A stretch of DNA of 5,585 nt from Ignavibacteria bacterium UBA6906 (GTDB lineage: Bacteria > Bacteroidota > Ignavibacteria > UBA10030 > UBA6906). Shown one piece after another: positions 1 to 4,954 of this stretch; position 1 is the first letter of the stretch, and each line of letters starts with the position of its first letter. The translations under genes were made by a program, and so were the position numbers. The notes under the pieces were generated by a model. The model had not been told where the DNA came from. It ran no database searches and saw only the letters and a program-made list of their open reading frames with translations. The stretch is taken from contig DKBG01000009.1 in the NCBI GenBank assembly GCA_002451155.1, positions 1 to 5,585 on the forward strand, in the 5' to 3' direction.

Positions 1-264
1 ACCCCATGCCTTGTGATCACGGGCGAGCGCGATTATCGGGTTCCGTACACTCAGAGTCTTGAATTCTTCACCGATCTCCAGCGGATGGGTGTCCCCTCCC
101 GGCTGATCGTGTTCAAGAACGACGGACACTGGCCGAACGGGGTTAAATCTATGCCCTTCTACTACAACGCTCATCTCGACTGGTTCCACAAGTACCTTGG
201 CGGCGCACCCGCTCCGTATGACATGGTGAAGATGTTAAGAAATCAGGCGTACACGGACCAGTAA
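1..264 (+). CDS. S9 family (prolyl oligopeptidase-type) serine peptidase, C-terminal end only
   Basis: The reading frame is open from base 1 to a TAA at 262-264 and gives the last 87 residues of a larger protein whose start lies left of the window. Visible residues 8-15 read GERDYRVP, in which D11 matches the catalytic Asp of the S9 alpha/beta-hydrolase fold. Residues 26-34 (LQRMGVPSR) and NDGHWP around residue 43 match the helix and the catalytic-His loop of this family, with H43 as the third triad member. The nucleophile Ser and any beta-propeller domain or signal peptide are outside the window. The tail NAHLDWFHKYLGG is typical of S9 peptidases from Bacteroidetes/Ignavibacteria-type bacteria, which are often exported; export cannot be checked here. 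Family members cleave peptides, commonly as dipeptidyl or acylaminoacyl peptidases; the substrate cannot be told from this end. The family call is firm, the subfamily is open. Confidence 0.9.
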   Translation, partial: TPCLVITGERDYRVPYTQSLEFFTDLQRMGVPSRLIVFKNDGHWPNGVKSMPFYYNAHLDWFHKYLGGAPAPYDMVKMLRNQAYTDQ

Positions 265-535
265 GGAGGCGAGGGAAGAATCCCTTTCGTGCCCAGAGTC
301 CACGAAGCAGGATCCAGTGAAGTTCCAAGCCCAACGGCATCGTTCCGGTCGAAATGAAATTGCCGGACGATACGTCTGACCTCGATTTGTAGGGCGACGA
401 GGTTCGTCGCTCAGATAGTCGACCAGACCGGTCGACCTACACATTGAGAAGCGAACTCTGGAACGTGACCGGAAATTGGGGGTTGGCCCGTCGACCCGCT
501 CAGTGTGCAGTAGCCTTCCGAACGACGAATGCGAT
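265..535. other. Non-coding stretch with a cluster of inverted repeats
   Basis: I see no credible gene between the S9 peptidase and ybaK. The stretch holds three consecutive potential stem-loops. The first pairs ATCGTTCCGG (339-348) with CCGGACGAT (363-371), 9 bp with one bulged T and a 14-nt loop. The second pairs GCGACGA (394-400) with TCGTCGC (404-410), a perfect 7-bp stem with a GGT loop. The third pairs GTCGACC (418-424) with GGTCGAC (430-436), a perfect 7-bp stem with a 5-nt loop. The heptamer GTCGACC also occurs in direct orientation at 431-437 and 490-496. The region should also hold the promoter of ybaK, but I find no clear -35/-10 pair. It could be a structured leader, regulator-binding sites, or an intergenic repeat; the sequence alone does not decide. 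Confidence 0.5.
272..287 (+). terminator. Weak hairpin just after the S9 peptidase gene, possible terminator
   Basis: An inverted repeat AGGGA (272-276) and TCCCT (281-285) with an AGAA loop starts 8 bases after the peptidase stop codon and ends in TT. The stem has only 5 bp and the T-run is very short, so intrinsic termination is possible but not convincing. An AAGGAGG sequence at 263-269 resembles a ribosome binding site but has no start codon at proper distance opening a plausible gene. Confidence 0.2.
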
Positions 536-1027
536 ATGAGGTCTCCCGACTTCCCGATCACACCGGCGGTGCGCATCCTGCGCGACCTCAGCATCCCCTT
601 TGAACCGCATCTCTATGAGTACGAGGAGCATGGGGGAGCGCCGCACGCAGCAGTCGCACTGAGGGTTCCGCTCCACGCCGTCGTGAAGACCCTCGTGATG
701 GAGACTGAAGACCGGCACCCCCTGCTCGTGCTCATGCACGGAGACTTCGAAGTTTCTACAAAGCAGCTCGCCCGTGCGCTGAACGTGAAACGAGTCCTGC
801 CCTGCGACGTGCACGCCGCGCAAAAGCAGACCGGATACACAGTCGGCGGCATCAGTCCGCTCGGCACCAGAAACCCGCTCCCGGTATACGCCGAATCATC
901 CGTCCTCGACCTCCCACGAATATACCTGAATGGGGGCAAGCGTGGATTCCTCATCTCTGTGACGCCACCCGACCTCTTGAAGGCGATTCAGGTCACCCCG
1001 GTCAACGTCGCAATCCCGCTGACATGA
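536..1027 (+). CDS. ybaK: YbaK/EbsC-type Cys-tRNA(Pro) deacylase (aminoacyl-tRNA editing protein)
   Basis: A 163-residue cytoplasmic single-domain protein, close to the usual YbaK length. Known family role: trans-editing, hydrolysing Cys wrongly attached to tRNA(Pro) by prolyl-tRNA synthetase. Visible signatures are TPAVRILRDLSIPFEPH near residues 9-25, VVKTLVME with the conserved Lys at K51 that aligns with the essential Lys of the family, GGISPLGTR at 104-112, PVYAES at 116-121, and YLNGGKRGFLI at 130-140. The PVY...YLNGG.RG pattern fits YbaK proper better than the ProXp-ala or ThrRS/ProRS-linked relatives. The ATG at 536 is chosen because the family motif begins about 8 residues later. An in-frame TTG at 476 would add 20 residues without family character. 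No strong Shine-Dalgarno precedes 536, which leaves some doubt about the exact start. The TGA stop overlaps an ATG (ATGA at 1024), but the frame opened there is not a credible gene. apaG follows after 120 bp. Confidence 0.9.
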   Translation: MRSPDFPITPAVRILRDLSIPFEPHLYEYEEHGGAPHAAVALRVPLHAVVKTLVMETEDRHPLLVLMHGDFEVSTKQLARALNVKRVLPCDVHAAQKQTGYTVGGISPLGTRNPLPVYAESSVLDLPRIYLNGGKRGFLISVTPPDLLKAIQVTPVNVAIPLT

Positions 1028-1114
1028 ACTGTTTTCCGCACAGCAACGAATCCCGAGGTAGAGACATCATACCCTGGGAGAAGCATCAGTTGTGGGTAAG
1101 GCCGCGGGTTCGTA

Positions 1115-1130
1115 TCTTCCAGCAGGAAGA
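1115..1130 (+). other. Perfect 6-bp stem-loop in the apaG leader
   Basis: TCTTCC (1115-1120) and GGAAGA (1125-1130) form a perfect 6-bp stem with an AGCA tetraloop, ending 17 bases before the apaG ATG. The right arm is purine-rich and resembles a weak ribosome binding site, though it is too far from the ATG to be the normal one. It could be a small mRNA leader structure or chance. Confidence 0.35.
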
Positions 1131-1147
1131 ACAATCAAAAAGATGTC

Positions 1148-1531
1148 ATGCAAACGTACGTAGCAACGACAGAAAACATTACCGTGAGCGTCAGACCGAT
1201 CTACCTTGATGGGCAATCGGATCCAATGTCCCGGAAATTCGTCTTCGCATACTATGTTCGCATCGTGAACGAAGGAGAGGGAGAGGTCCAGCTGATACGA
1301 CGTCACTGGTTCATCCACGACGCAAGAGGCGACGTCAAGGAAGTCGAGGGAGAAGGTGTGGTCGGCAAACAGCCCCTCCTGCATCCCGGAGGGAGCCACG
1401 AATACAGCAGTTTTTGTGTCCTGGAGACGTTTGAAGGGTACATGGAAGGGACCTATGTGATGGTCCGTCAGAACGGCGATCGATTCAGGGTTACAATCCC
1501 GAGATTCAACCTCAGGGCAGCCGCCAACTGA
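1148..1531 (+). CDS. apaG: ApaG (DUF525) protein
   Basis: A 127-residue protein matching ApaG along its whole length, which is the normal size. The domain is an immunoglobulin/fibronectin-III-like beta sandwich. Visible conserved blocks are the VSVRPIYL strand at residues 13-20, QSDP at 23-26, FVFAYYVRIVNEG at 31-43, the signature RRHWFIHDA at about 51-59, EVEGEGVVGKQPLLHPG at about 65-81 and the closing IPRFNL. The GEGVVG.QP..PG segment is the family hallmark. Biochemical function is unsettled: in enterobacteria the gene sits near apaH and ksgA, and mutants affect Co2+ resistance and Mg2+ efflux, while the structure suggests protein-protein or nucleotide binding. The ATG at 1148 fits the usual N-terminus (M-x-T/Y start), although there is only an A-rich AAAAAG upstream and no good Shine-Dalgarno. 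panD follows after 32 bp with no terminator between, so co-transcription is likely. Here the partner is panD rather than apaH, so the context gives no direct help with function. Confidence 0.93.
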   Translation: MQTYVATTENITVSVRPIYLDGQSDPMSRKFVFAYYVRIVNEGEGEVQLIRRHWFIHDARGDVKEVEGEGVVGKQPLLHPGGSHEYSSFCVLETFEGYMEGTYVMVRQNGDRFRVTIPRFNLRAAAN

Positions 1532-1552
1532 GCGGATGCCGATTGTGGACTC

Positions 1553-1558
1553 AGAGGA
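1553..1558 (+). promoter_or_regulatory. Ribosome binding site of panD
   Basis: AGAGGA lies 5 bases before the ATG at 1564. It supports this start over the in-frame TTG at 1543, which has no such site and would add seven residues not seen in the family. Confidence 0.55.
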
Positions 1559-1563
1559 ACGCG

Positions 1564-1965
1564 ATGGAAATCTCCCGGAGAATGCTCAAGGCCAAGATAC
1601 ACAGGGCCACCGTGACCGAGGCTGACCTTGAGTACGAGGGGAGCCTCACTCTCCCCCCTGAACTGATGGAGATGGCCGACATTAAGCAGTATGAAGCGGT
1701 GCAGGTCTGGAATGTCAACCGGGGAACACGGTTCGAAACCTACGCGATCACGGGCATCCGCGATTCCGGAGAGATCTGCGTCAATGGCGCCGCGGCACAC
1801 CTTGCAGGCCCCGGGGACATAGTGATCATCGCAACATTCGCGAACGTCCCCGAGGAGCTTGTCGATGAATTCAGGCCCGTTGTCGTGTTCGTAGATGAAC
1901 GTAACAGAGCGGTCCGCTCGGGATTTGAAGTTCCCGGACCCCACAGACACGGTGACGGCTGCTGA
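1564..1965 (+). CDS. panD: Aspartate 1-decarboxylase (pyruvoyl-dependent) proenzyme PanD
   Basis: A 133-residue proenzyme that decarboxylates L-aspartate to beta-alanine for pantothenate and coenzyme A synthesis in the cytoplasm. The chain is known to self-cleave between Gly and Ser, turning the Ser into the pyruvoyl cofactor. Here this is G26-S27 within YEGSLTL. Compared with the E. coli protein the numbering is shifted by two and every key position is present: K11, H13, Y24, the cleavage pair G26-S27, R56 (in GTRFETY), Y60, N74 and the GAAA turn at 75-78. The protein should therefore be active as a tetramer. The core ends near residue 117 (VFVDERNRAV); about 16 further residues form a polar tail with two His and a terminal Cys, not part of the conserved fold. 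It is the last gene of the plus-strand group and converges on the glycosyltransferase gene. No panB or panC is visible in the window. Confidence 0.96.
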   Translation: MEISRRMLKAKIHRATVTEADLEYEGSLTLPPELMEMADIKQYEAVQVWNVNRGTRFETYAITGIRDSGEICVNGAAAHLAGPGDIVIIATFANVPEELVDEFRPVVVFVDERNRAVRSGFEVPGPHRHGDGC

Positions 1966-1990
1966 GAGACTTCGCCGTCCGCCGGCTTTT
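1954..1990 (+). terminator. Possible terminator at the end of panD
   Basis: GACGGC (1954-1959) can pair with GCCGTC (1974-1979), a 6-bp stem whose loop includes the panD stop codon. An alternative small stem, GCCG (1974-1977) with CGGC (1983-1986), is followed directly by TTTT (1987-1990). Position and GC-rich stems with a T-run fit an intrinsic terminator, but the stems are short and mutually exclusive. Confidence 0.3.
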
Positions 1991-2004
1991 CTCCACCCCG
2001 TAGC

Positions 2005-2020
2005 ATCCCGGGCCCGGGAT
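2005..2020. repeat. Perfect 16-bp GC-rich palindrome between convergent genes
   Basis: The 16 bases ATCCCGGGCCCGGGAT equal their own reverse complement. The site lies 39 bp after panD and 111 bp before the end of the glycosyltransferase gene. As RNA it would give a 6-bp stem with a GGCC loop on either strand, but no T-run follows in either direction, so a classical terminator is not well supported. It could act as a bidirectional 3'-end structure or as a binding site for a dimeric protein. Confidence 0.6.
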
Positions 2021-2095
2021 TCTCACCATCGCGACGCTCATGTCGATAAACGCCGCATCAATGCCCCCGCTGAACACAACGCTACCGGAGTCCGC

Positions 2096-2118
2096 AAAGA
2101 GACAATCAGGACAGTCTC
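2096..2118 (-). terminator. Possible terminator of the glycosyltransferase gene
   Basis: On the minus strand GAGAC (2118-2114) pairs with GTCTC (2103-2099) across a 10-nt loop, followed by TTT (2098-2096). It starts 14 bases after the stop codon, the expected place. The 5-bp stem and three T residues make it weak. Confidence 0.25.
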
Positions 2119-2131
2119 CCCCCAACCCACG

Positions 2132-3397
2132 CTATCCCCCGGCAAGGCCCACGTGCACCCGCCTTGCCTGAGAACAAAAACCGGAGAACGTGTACGCAGC
2201 CATTCCTTTCCGACTGGCTCCTCCCGCATCAGTTGCGGCCAAAACCTCCATGTAGCTGTCCGCCAGCCTGTGAAGTATCGCATCCCATGACTGCGTCCTG
2301 GCAAAGGCGAGAGCATCAGCGGCCATAGCATGATAGTGGTCCTGGTGATCACAGAGGTATTCGATATGGCGGACCATATCTGCGGCGTCGCGCGGGTTGG
2401 CAGCATATCCTGTTACGCCATCCCGGATGATGCCATGCGACCCTCCCTCGCGCACACAGATCGGGACGATGCCTGAAGCCATCGCCTCCAGACCGACATT
2501 ACCGAACGTCTCCGTCGTTGACGGAAATACCAGAATGTCACTCGACGAGTATGCGGTTGAGAGACTTCTTCCCGAAAGGTGTCCCAAAAAGATCGCCTCC
2601 GGCATTCCAGCCTGCAGATCGCTCCGGATCGGACCGTCCCCGACAAGAATGAGTTTCCAATCAGATCGTTTTCCGGACAGGACACGGTACGTCTCGATCA
2701 GCGTTTTGAGATCCTTCTCCCAGACCAGACGGCCGACATAGAGCAGCGTATACTTTCCACCCGCACCGAGAGACCTTCGCCATTCCTCACTGCGAAACGC
2801 GGGACTAAACTGACGCGTGTCTACTCCGTGTGGGAGGAGCTCAAGATTTCGGAGACTCTTGCGTTCAAGTTCTGCCATCATCGGCAGCGAGGGAACATAG
2901 ACCCTTCGACAGTGACTGTACAGCATCCGGAAATATTTCCAGCTGATTGACTCCATTGCGGGGAGGTTATAGTACTTCGCGTAGCTGGAAAAGTGGGTGT
3001 GGTACGTCGCAACAACGGGAATTCCGTGCCTTCGCCCATACATAACCGCCGAATAACCGAGCGTGCAGGGGCTGTGGATATGCAACAGGTTCGGCATGAA
3101 CTCCTGGAGGCGTCCGCTAATGTGACAAGCCCCCGGGAGAGCAAGACGATACTCTCTGTACAGAGGAAACGGCACGGAGGGGACTCTGTACATCGGGCAA
3201 CAACTGCAAGGATCCTCAGGGAGTATGGGGGAGAAGAAGACCGCATCTATGTTCTCCTGAGCCAGACCGTCCGCCAGCCGATACAGTACGCGTGTCACCC
3301 CATCGTGTCCAGGGCGAAGAGTCCCCGCAAAGTGCGCGACCTTCAGGTGACGCTCGGGTGACGCTGGTGTACAGGGAGATCCTTTGTTGGCATCCAT
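2132..3397 (-). CDS. Family 4 (GT-B) glycosyltransferase, likely retaining alpha-hexosyl/mannosyltransferase
   Basis: A 421-residue protein with both Rossmann-like halves of a GT-B, family GT4 enzyme, which moves a sugar from a nucleotide-sugar donor to an acceptor at the cytoplasmic face. The N-terminal half has the glycine loop RPGHDGVTRVLY near residues 28-39, LLHIHSP at 104-110 and the TYHTHFSSYAKYY segment at 131-143 containing the acceptor-side His. The linker PHGVDTRQFSP at 189-199 leads into the donor half: YVGRLVWEKDL at 220-230 with the donor-binding R223 and K228, LVGDGP at 251-256, and E296-x7-E304 in ETFGNVGLEAMASG, the family signature. This pattern is closest to GDP-mannose-dependent mannosyltransferases (MgtA/PimB-like), SqdX and diacylglycerol glucosyltransferases. 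Donor and acceptor cannot be fixed from sequence. The ATG at 3397 is chosen because a strong GGGAGG lies 7 bases upstream. In-frame starts at 3433, 3460 and 3478 would add low-similarity residues and lack good sites. A cysteine cluster (C64, C66, C67) in a variable loop is unusual. No other glycan genes are in view. Confidence 0.92.
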   Translation of the reverse strand: MDANKGSPCTPASPERHLKVAHFAGTLRPGHDGVTRVLYRLADGLAQENIDAVFFSPILPEDPCSCCPMYRVPSVPFPLYREYRLALPGACHISGRLQEFMPNLLHIHSPCTLGYSAVMYGRRHGIPVVATYHTHFSSYAKYYNLPAMESISWKYFRMLYSHCRRVYVPSLPMMAELERKSLRNLELLPHGVDTRQFSPAFRSEEWRRSLGAGGKYTLLYVGRLVWEKDLKTLIETYRVLSGKRSDWKLILVGDGPIRSDLQAGMPEAIFLGHLSGRSLSTAYSSSDILVFPSTTETFGNVGLEAMASGIVPICVREGGSHGIIRDGVTGYAANPRDAADMVRHIEYLCDHQDHYHAMAADALAFARTQSWDAILHRLADSYMEVLAATDAGGASRKGMAAYTFSGFCSQARRVHVGLAGG

Positions 3398-3792
3398 GGG
3401 TCCGCCTCCCGGAGACCCCCGACATCCGTCCATGACGGTGGCAGAGCTTCTCCTGCTCATGGAACGCTGCCAGAGCAATAATGTTAAGCACCCTGCTGCC
3501 CCTGTTCCCGTTTCACCATGCGGAGAGTAGCAGCTCGCTCCTTCGTCCCCGGCTGGCGCGACGGACCCATGCTTTAGGGTGACACGAGGTGCCTGACCTG
3601 TTCAGCGCACAAGTATTCAACTGCGGACGATCCCGCGGAACGAGGAGAAACGGGAAGCCGAATCATCGACAGACATCTCGCAGGGCGTTCAACAGGATTC
3701 AGGACAACCTGGAGGGCTGAGAGGAATGGGCGGTGAGTATCCGCATTTTTTTGGGGAGTGCAACCGGTGAAGCGAGTGGGAGCAGAATCAGG
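3398..3792. other. 395-bp stretch without a recognised gene
   Basis: This lies between the end of the phosphoesterase gene and the start of the glycosyltransferase gene, both on the minus strand. It must hold the glycosyltransferase promoter unless transcription reads through from upstream; I cannot name a convincing -35/-10 pair, though an AT-richer patch on the minus strand around 3476-3488 (TTAACATTATTG) is the best place to look. A small hairpin CCGTC/GACGG (3426-3438, CAT loop) and a longer-range TGGCAG/CTGCCA pair (3439-3444 with 3467-3472) lie in the presumed leader. On the plus strand GCGG (3730-3733) and CCGC (3741-3744) are followed by seven T (3746-3752), which would suit a plus-strand terminator, but there is no plus-strand gene before it. 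No tRNA-like fold or repeat array is seen. Confidence 0.4.
3405..3410 (-). promoter_or_regulatory. Ribosome binding site deciding the glycosyltransferase start
   Basis: On the minus strand GGGAGG is followed by 7 bases and then ATG at 3397-3395. It is the best Shine-Dalgarno match in front of any candidate start of this gene and fixes the shortest of the four possible N-termini. Confidence 0.7.
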
Positions 3793-4944
3793 CTATTTTC
3801 CTGTTTGCAGTCGAAAAAGGACAATCTCAGGTGCGTTGCCAAGGCGGACGGGAGGTCCCCAGGTGCCAACGCCGGACGACACATAGACATGCGTTTCACC
3901 GATTTTGCGATATCCCCAGCTCAACTCATAGATCGCCCGCGTCAGGTAATTGAACGGCCAGAGCTGTCCGTGGTGGGTGTGCCCCGAGATCTGGAGGTCT
4001 ATTCCAGCGGCCACCGCTTCTCCCAGCCCGAACGGTTGGTGATCCATCAGGATCACTGGCTTCGAACTGTCAATCCCTGCCAGGAGTTCGGGGAGGGATT
4101 TCCGCCCTTTCCCGGCAAACTGCCGGATGCTCCGGTCCTCTCTCCCGATGATCTGCAGCCCATTTGGCAACTCCAGGACCGAGTCGCGCAGGACTGTAAC
4201 ACCGTGCGCCTCCAGATACGCGGTCGCTGCCTCCACCCCGCCGATGTATTCGTGGTTTCCCGTTGCCGCCACTACCCCGAAGCGAGCGCTCAGCGAGCGG
4301 AGGTTGTCCCCCAGGTTTTCCCGGATTACAGGGGCAAGGTCTTCATCGACAATATCACCCGGGAGCAGAATGAGATCAGGCTTGAGGCCGTTGATGGTTT
4401 CCACGATCCGGTCAAACCGGCGCCGACCGATGATGGTACCCAGATGAATGTCCGAAGCCACGACAACCCTCATTGAATCGAATACCGGGAGGCGTCTGGA
4501 GAAGCGAAGGTCTAGCGTGCGCACCCGGGGATTCGCAGCATTCATATGGCCGACCAGGAGAAGAAGCCCGACTGCACCCGCAATCCCTCCCCCGATGGGA
4601 AGCCGCTCGCGGTGGATCCAATCCATGACAGGAGAGGAGAGAAAAGGAATGAAATGATTTACCACGCGGACAAAATCCAGGGCCAGCACGGCAAGAAAGA
4701 GATAGAGCATGGCCGCAAGCCAGTACGATCCAATCCACACGAGCGCCTCGCTCACAGGCGAGAGCCATACACGCTCAAGGAATCGTCCGCCAAGGAAGGA
4801 AAGCGACAGGAAAACCAAAGCGACGAAATAGACCCAGCGCCAGGGGGAATCCGGCGGGAAGAGATCCCAGCCGCGGACGGCGATATAGAAGTTCACCGCG
4901 GCGTTCACAACAAAAACCAGGAGAAAGAAGATGAGGAAGGACAT
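3793..4944 (-). CDS. Membrane-anchored calcineurin-like metallophosphoesterase (YkuE/YaeI-like)
   Basis: A 383-residue protein with a hydrophobic N-terminal third and a metallophosphoesterase domain. Membrane segments are visible at about residues 2-22, 36-54, 66-92 (a long stretch, perhaps one helix) and 115-133. The catalytic domain runs from about 158 to the end and has all five metal-site motifs in order: D165-I-H167, G196-D197-x-x-D200, G229-N230-H231-E232, H302 (in MDHQP) and G321-H-T-H324-H-G. A two-metal phosphohydrolase is therefore expected to be active. Relatives with this layout, such as YkuE and YaeI, have been linked to the cell envelope or lipid phosphate hydrolysis, but substrates vary and cannot be assigned here. 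The topology (four helices and then the domain) would put the domain on the same side as the N-terminus; prediction is needed. The ATG at 4944 lies 10 bases after the DAHP synthase stop, so the two genes are probably translated from one mRNA. The Shine-Dalgarno is weak: a GGAGG sits 16 bases upstream inside the preceding gene, which suggests translational coupling. Confidence 0.93.
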   Translation of the reverse strand: MSFLIFFLLVFVVNAAVNFYIAVRGWDLFPPDSPWRWVYFVALVFLSLSFLGGRFLERVWLSPVSEALVWIGSYWLAAMLYLFLAVLALDFVRVVNHFIPFLSSPVMDWIHRERLPIGGGIAGAVGLLLLVGHMNAANPRVRTLDLRFSRRLPVFDSMRVVVASDIHLGTIIGRRRFDRIVETINGLKPDLILLPGDIVDEDLAPVIRENLGDNLRSLSARFGVVAATGNHEYIGGVEAATAYLEAHGVTVLRDSVLELPNGLQIIGREDRSIRQFAGKGRKSLPELLAGIDSSKPVILMDHQPFGLGEAVAAGIDLQISGHTHHGQLWPFNYLTRAIYELSWGYRKIGETHVYVSSGVGTWGPPVRLGNAPEIVLFRLQTGK

Positions 4945-4954
4945 GGTCTTCAGT

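Noticed and set aside
394..410. GAGGTTCGTCGC as a tRNA T-arm
   Set aside because: GGTTCG resembles a T-loop, but the arm is 7 bp with a 3-nt loop, and no acceptor stem or anticodon arm can be built around it.
476..535. TTG start at 476 extending YbaK by 20 residues
   Set aside because: The added residues have no family similarity and no ribosome binding site; the family N-terminus fits the ATG at 536.
1024..1209. 61-residue plus-strand frame starting in the ATGA overlap at the ybaK stop
   Set aside because: The ATGA overlap looks like translational coupling, but the peptide is highly charged with no family character and runs 62 bases into the well-supported apaG gene in another frame.
1895..2290. 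Plus-strand open frame spanning the panD end and the convergent junction
   Set aside because: It overlaps the 3' ends of two conserved genes, and its product is rich in Arg, His and Pro without any recognisable fold.
3398..3478. Longer glycosyltransferase starting at 3433, 3460 or the TTG at 3478
   Set aside because: None has a well-spaced Shine-Dalgarno, while 3397 has GGGAGG at 7 bases; the extra residues are low-complexity and not family-like.
3518..3577. 19-residue plus-strand mini-ORF in the 395-bp gap
   Set aside because: It has an ATG and a stop but no ribosome binding site, and its length is expected by chance.
3730..3752. Plus-strand intrinsic terminator with seven T
   Set aside because: The stem is only 4 bp and there is no plus-strand gene upstream for it to end, so it is not annotated as a terminator; it is kept only as part of the gap finding.
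3733..4476. 247-residue plus-strand open frame antisense to the phosphoesterase gene
   Set aside because: It mirrors the codon pattern of a clearly conserved gene with all catalytic motifs on the other strand; its own translation shows no domain character. GC-rich DNA commonly gives such shadows.
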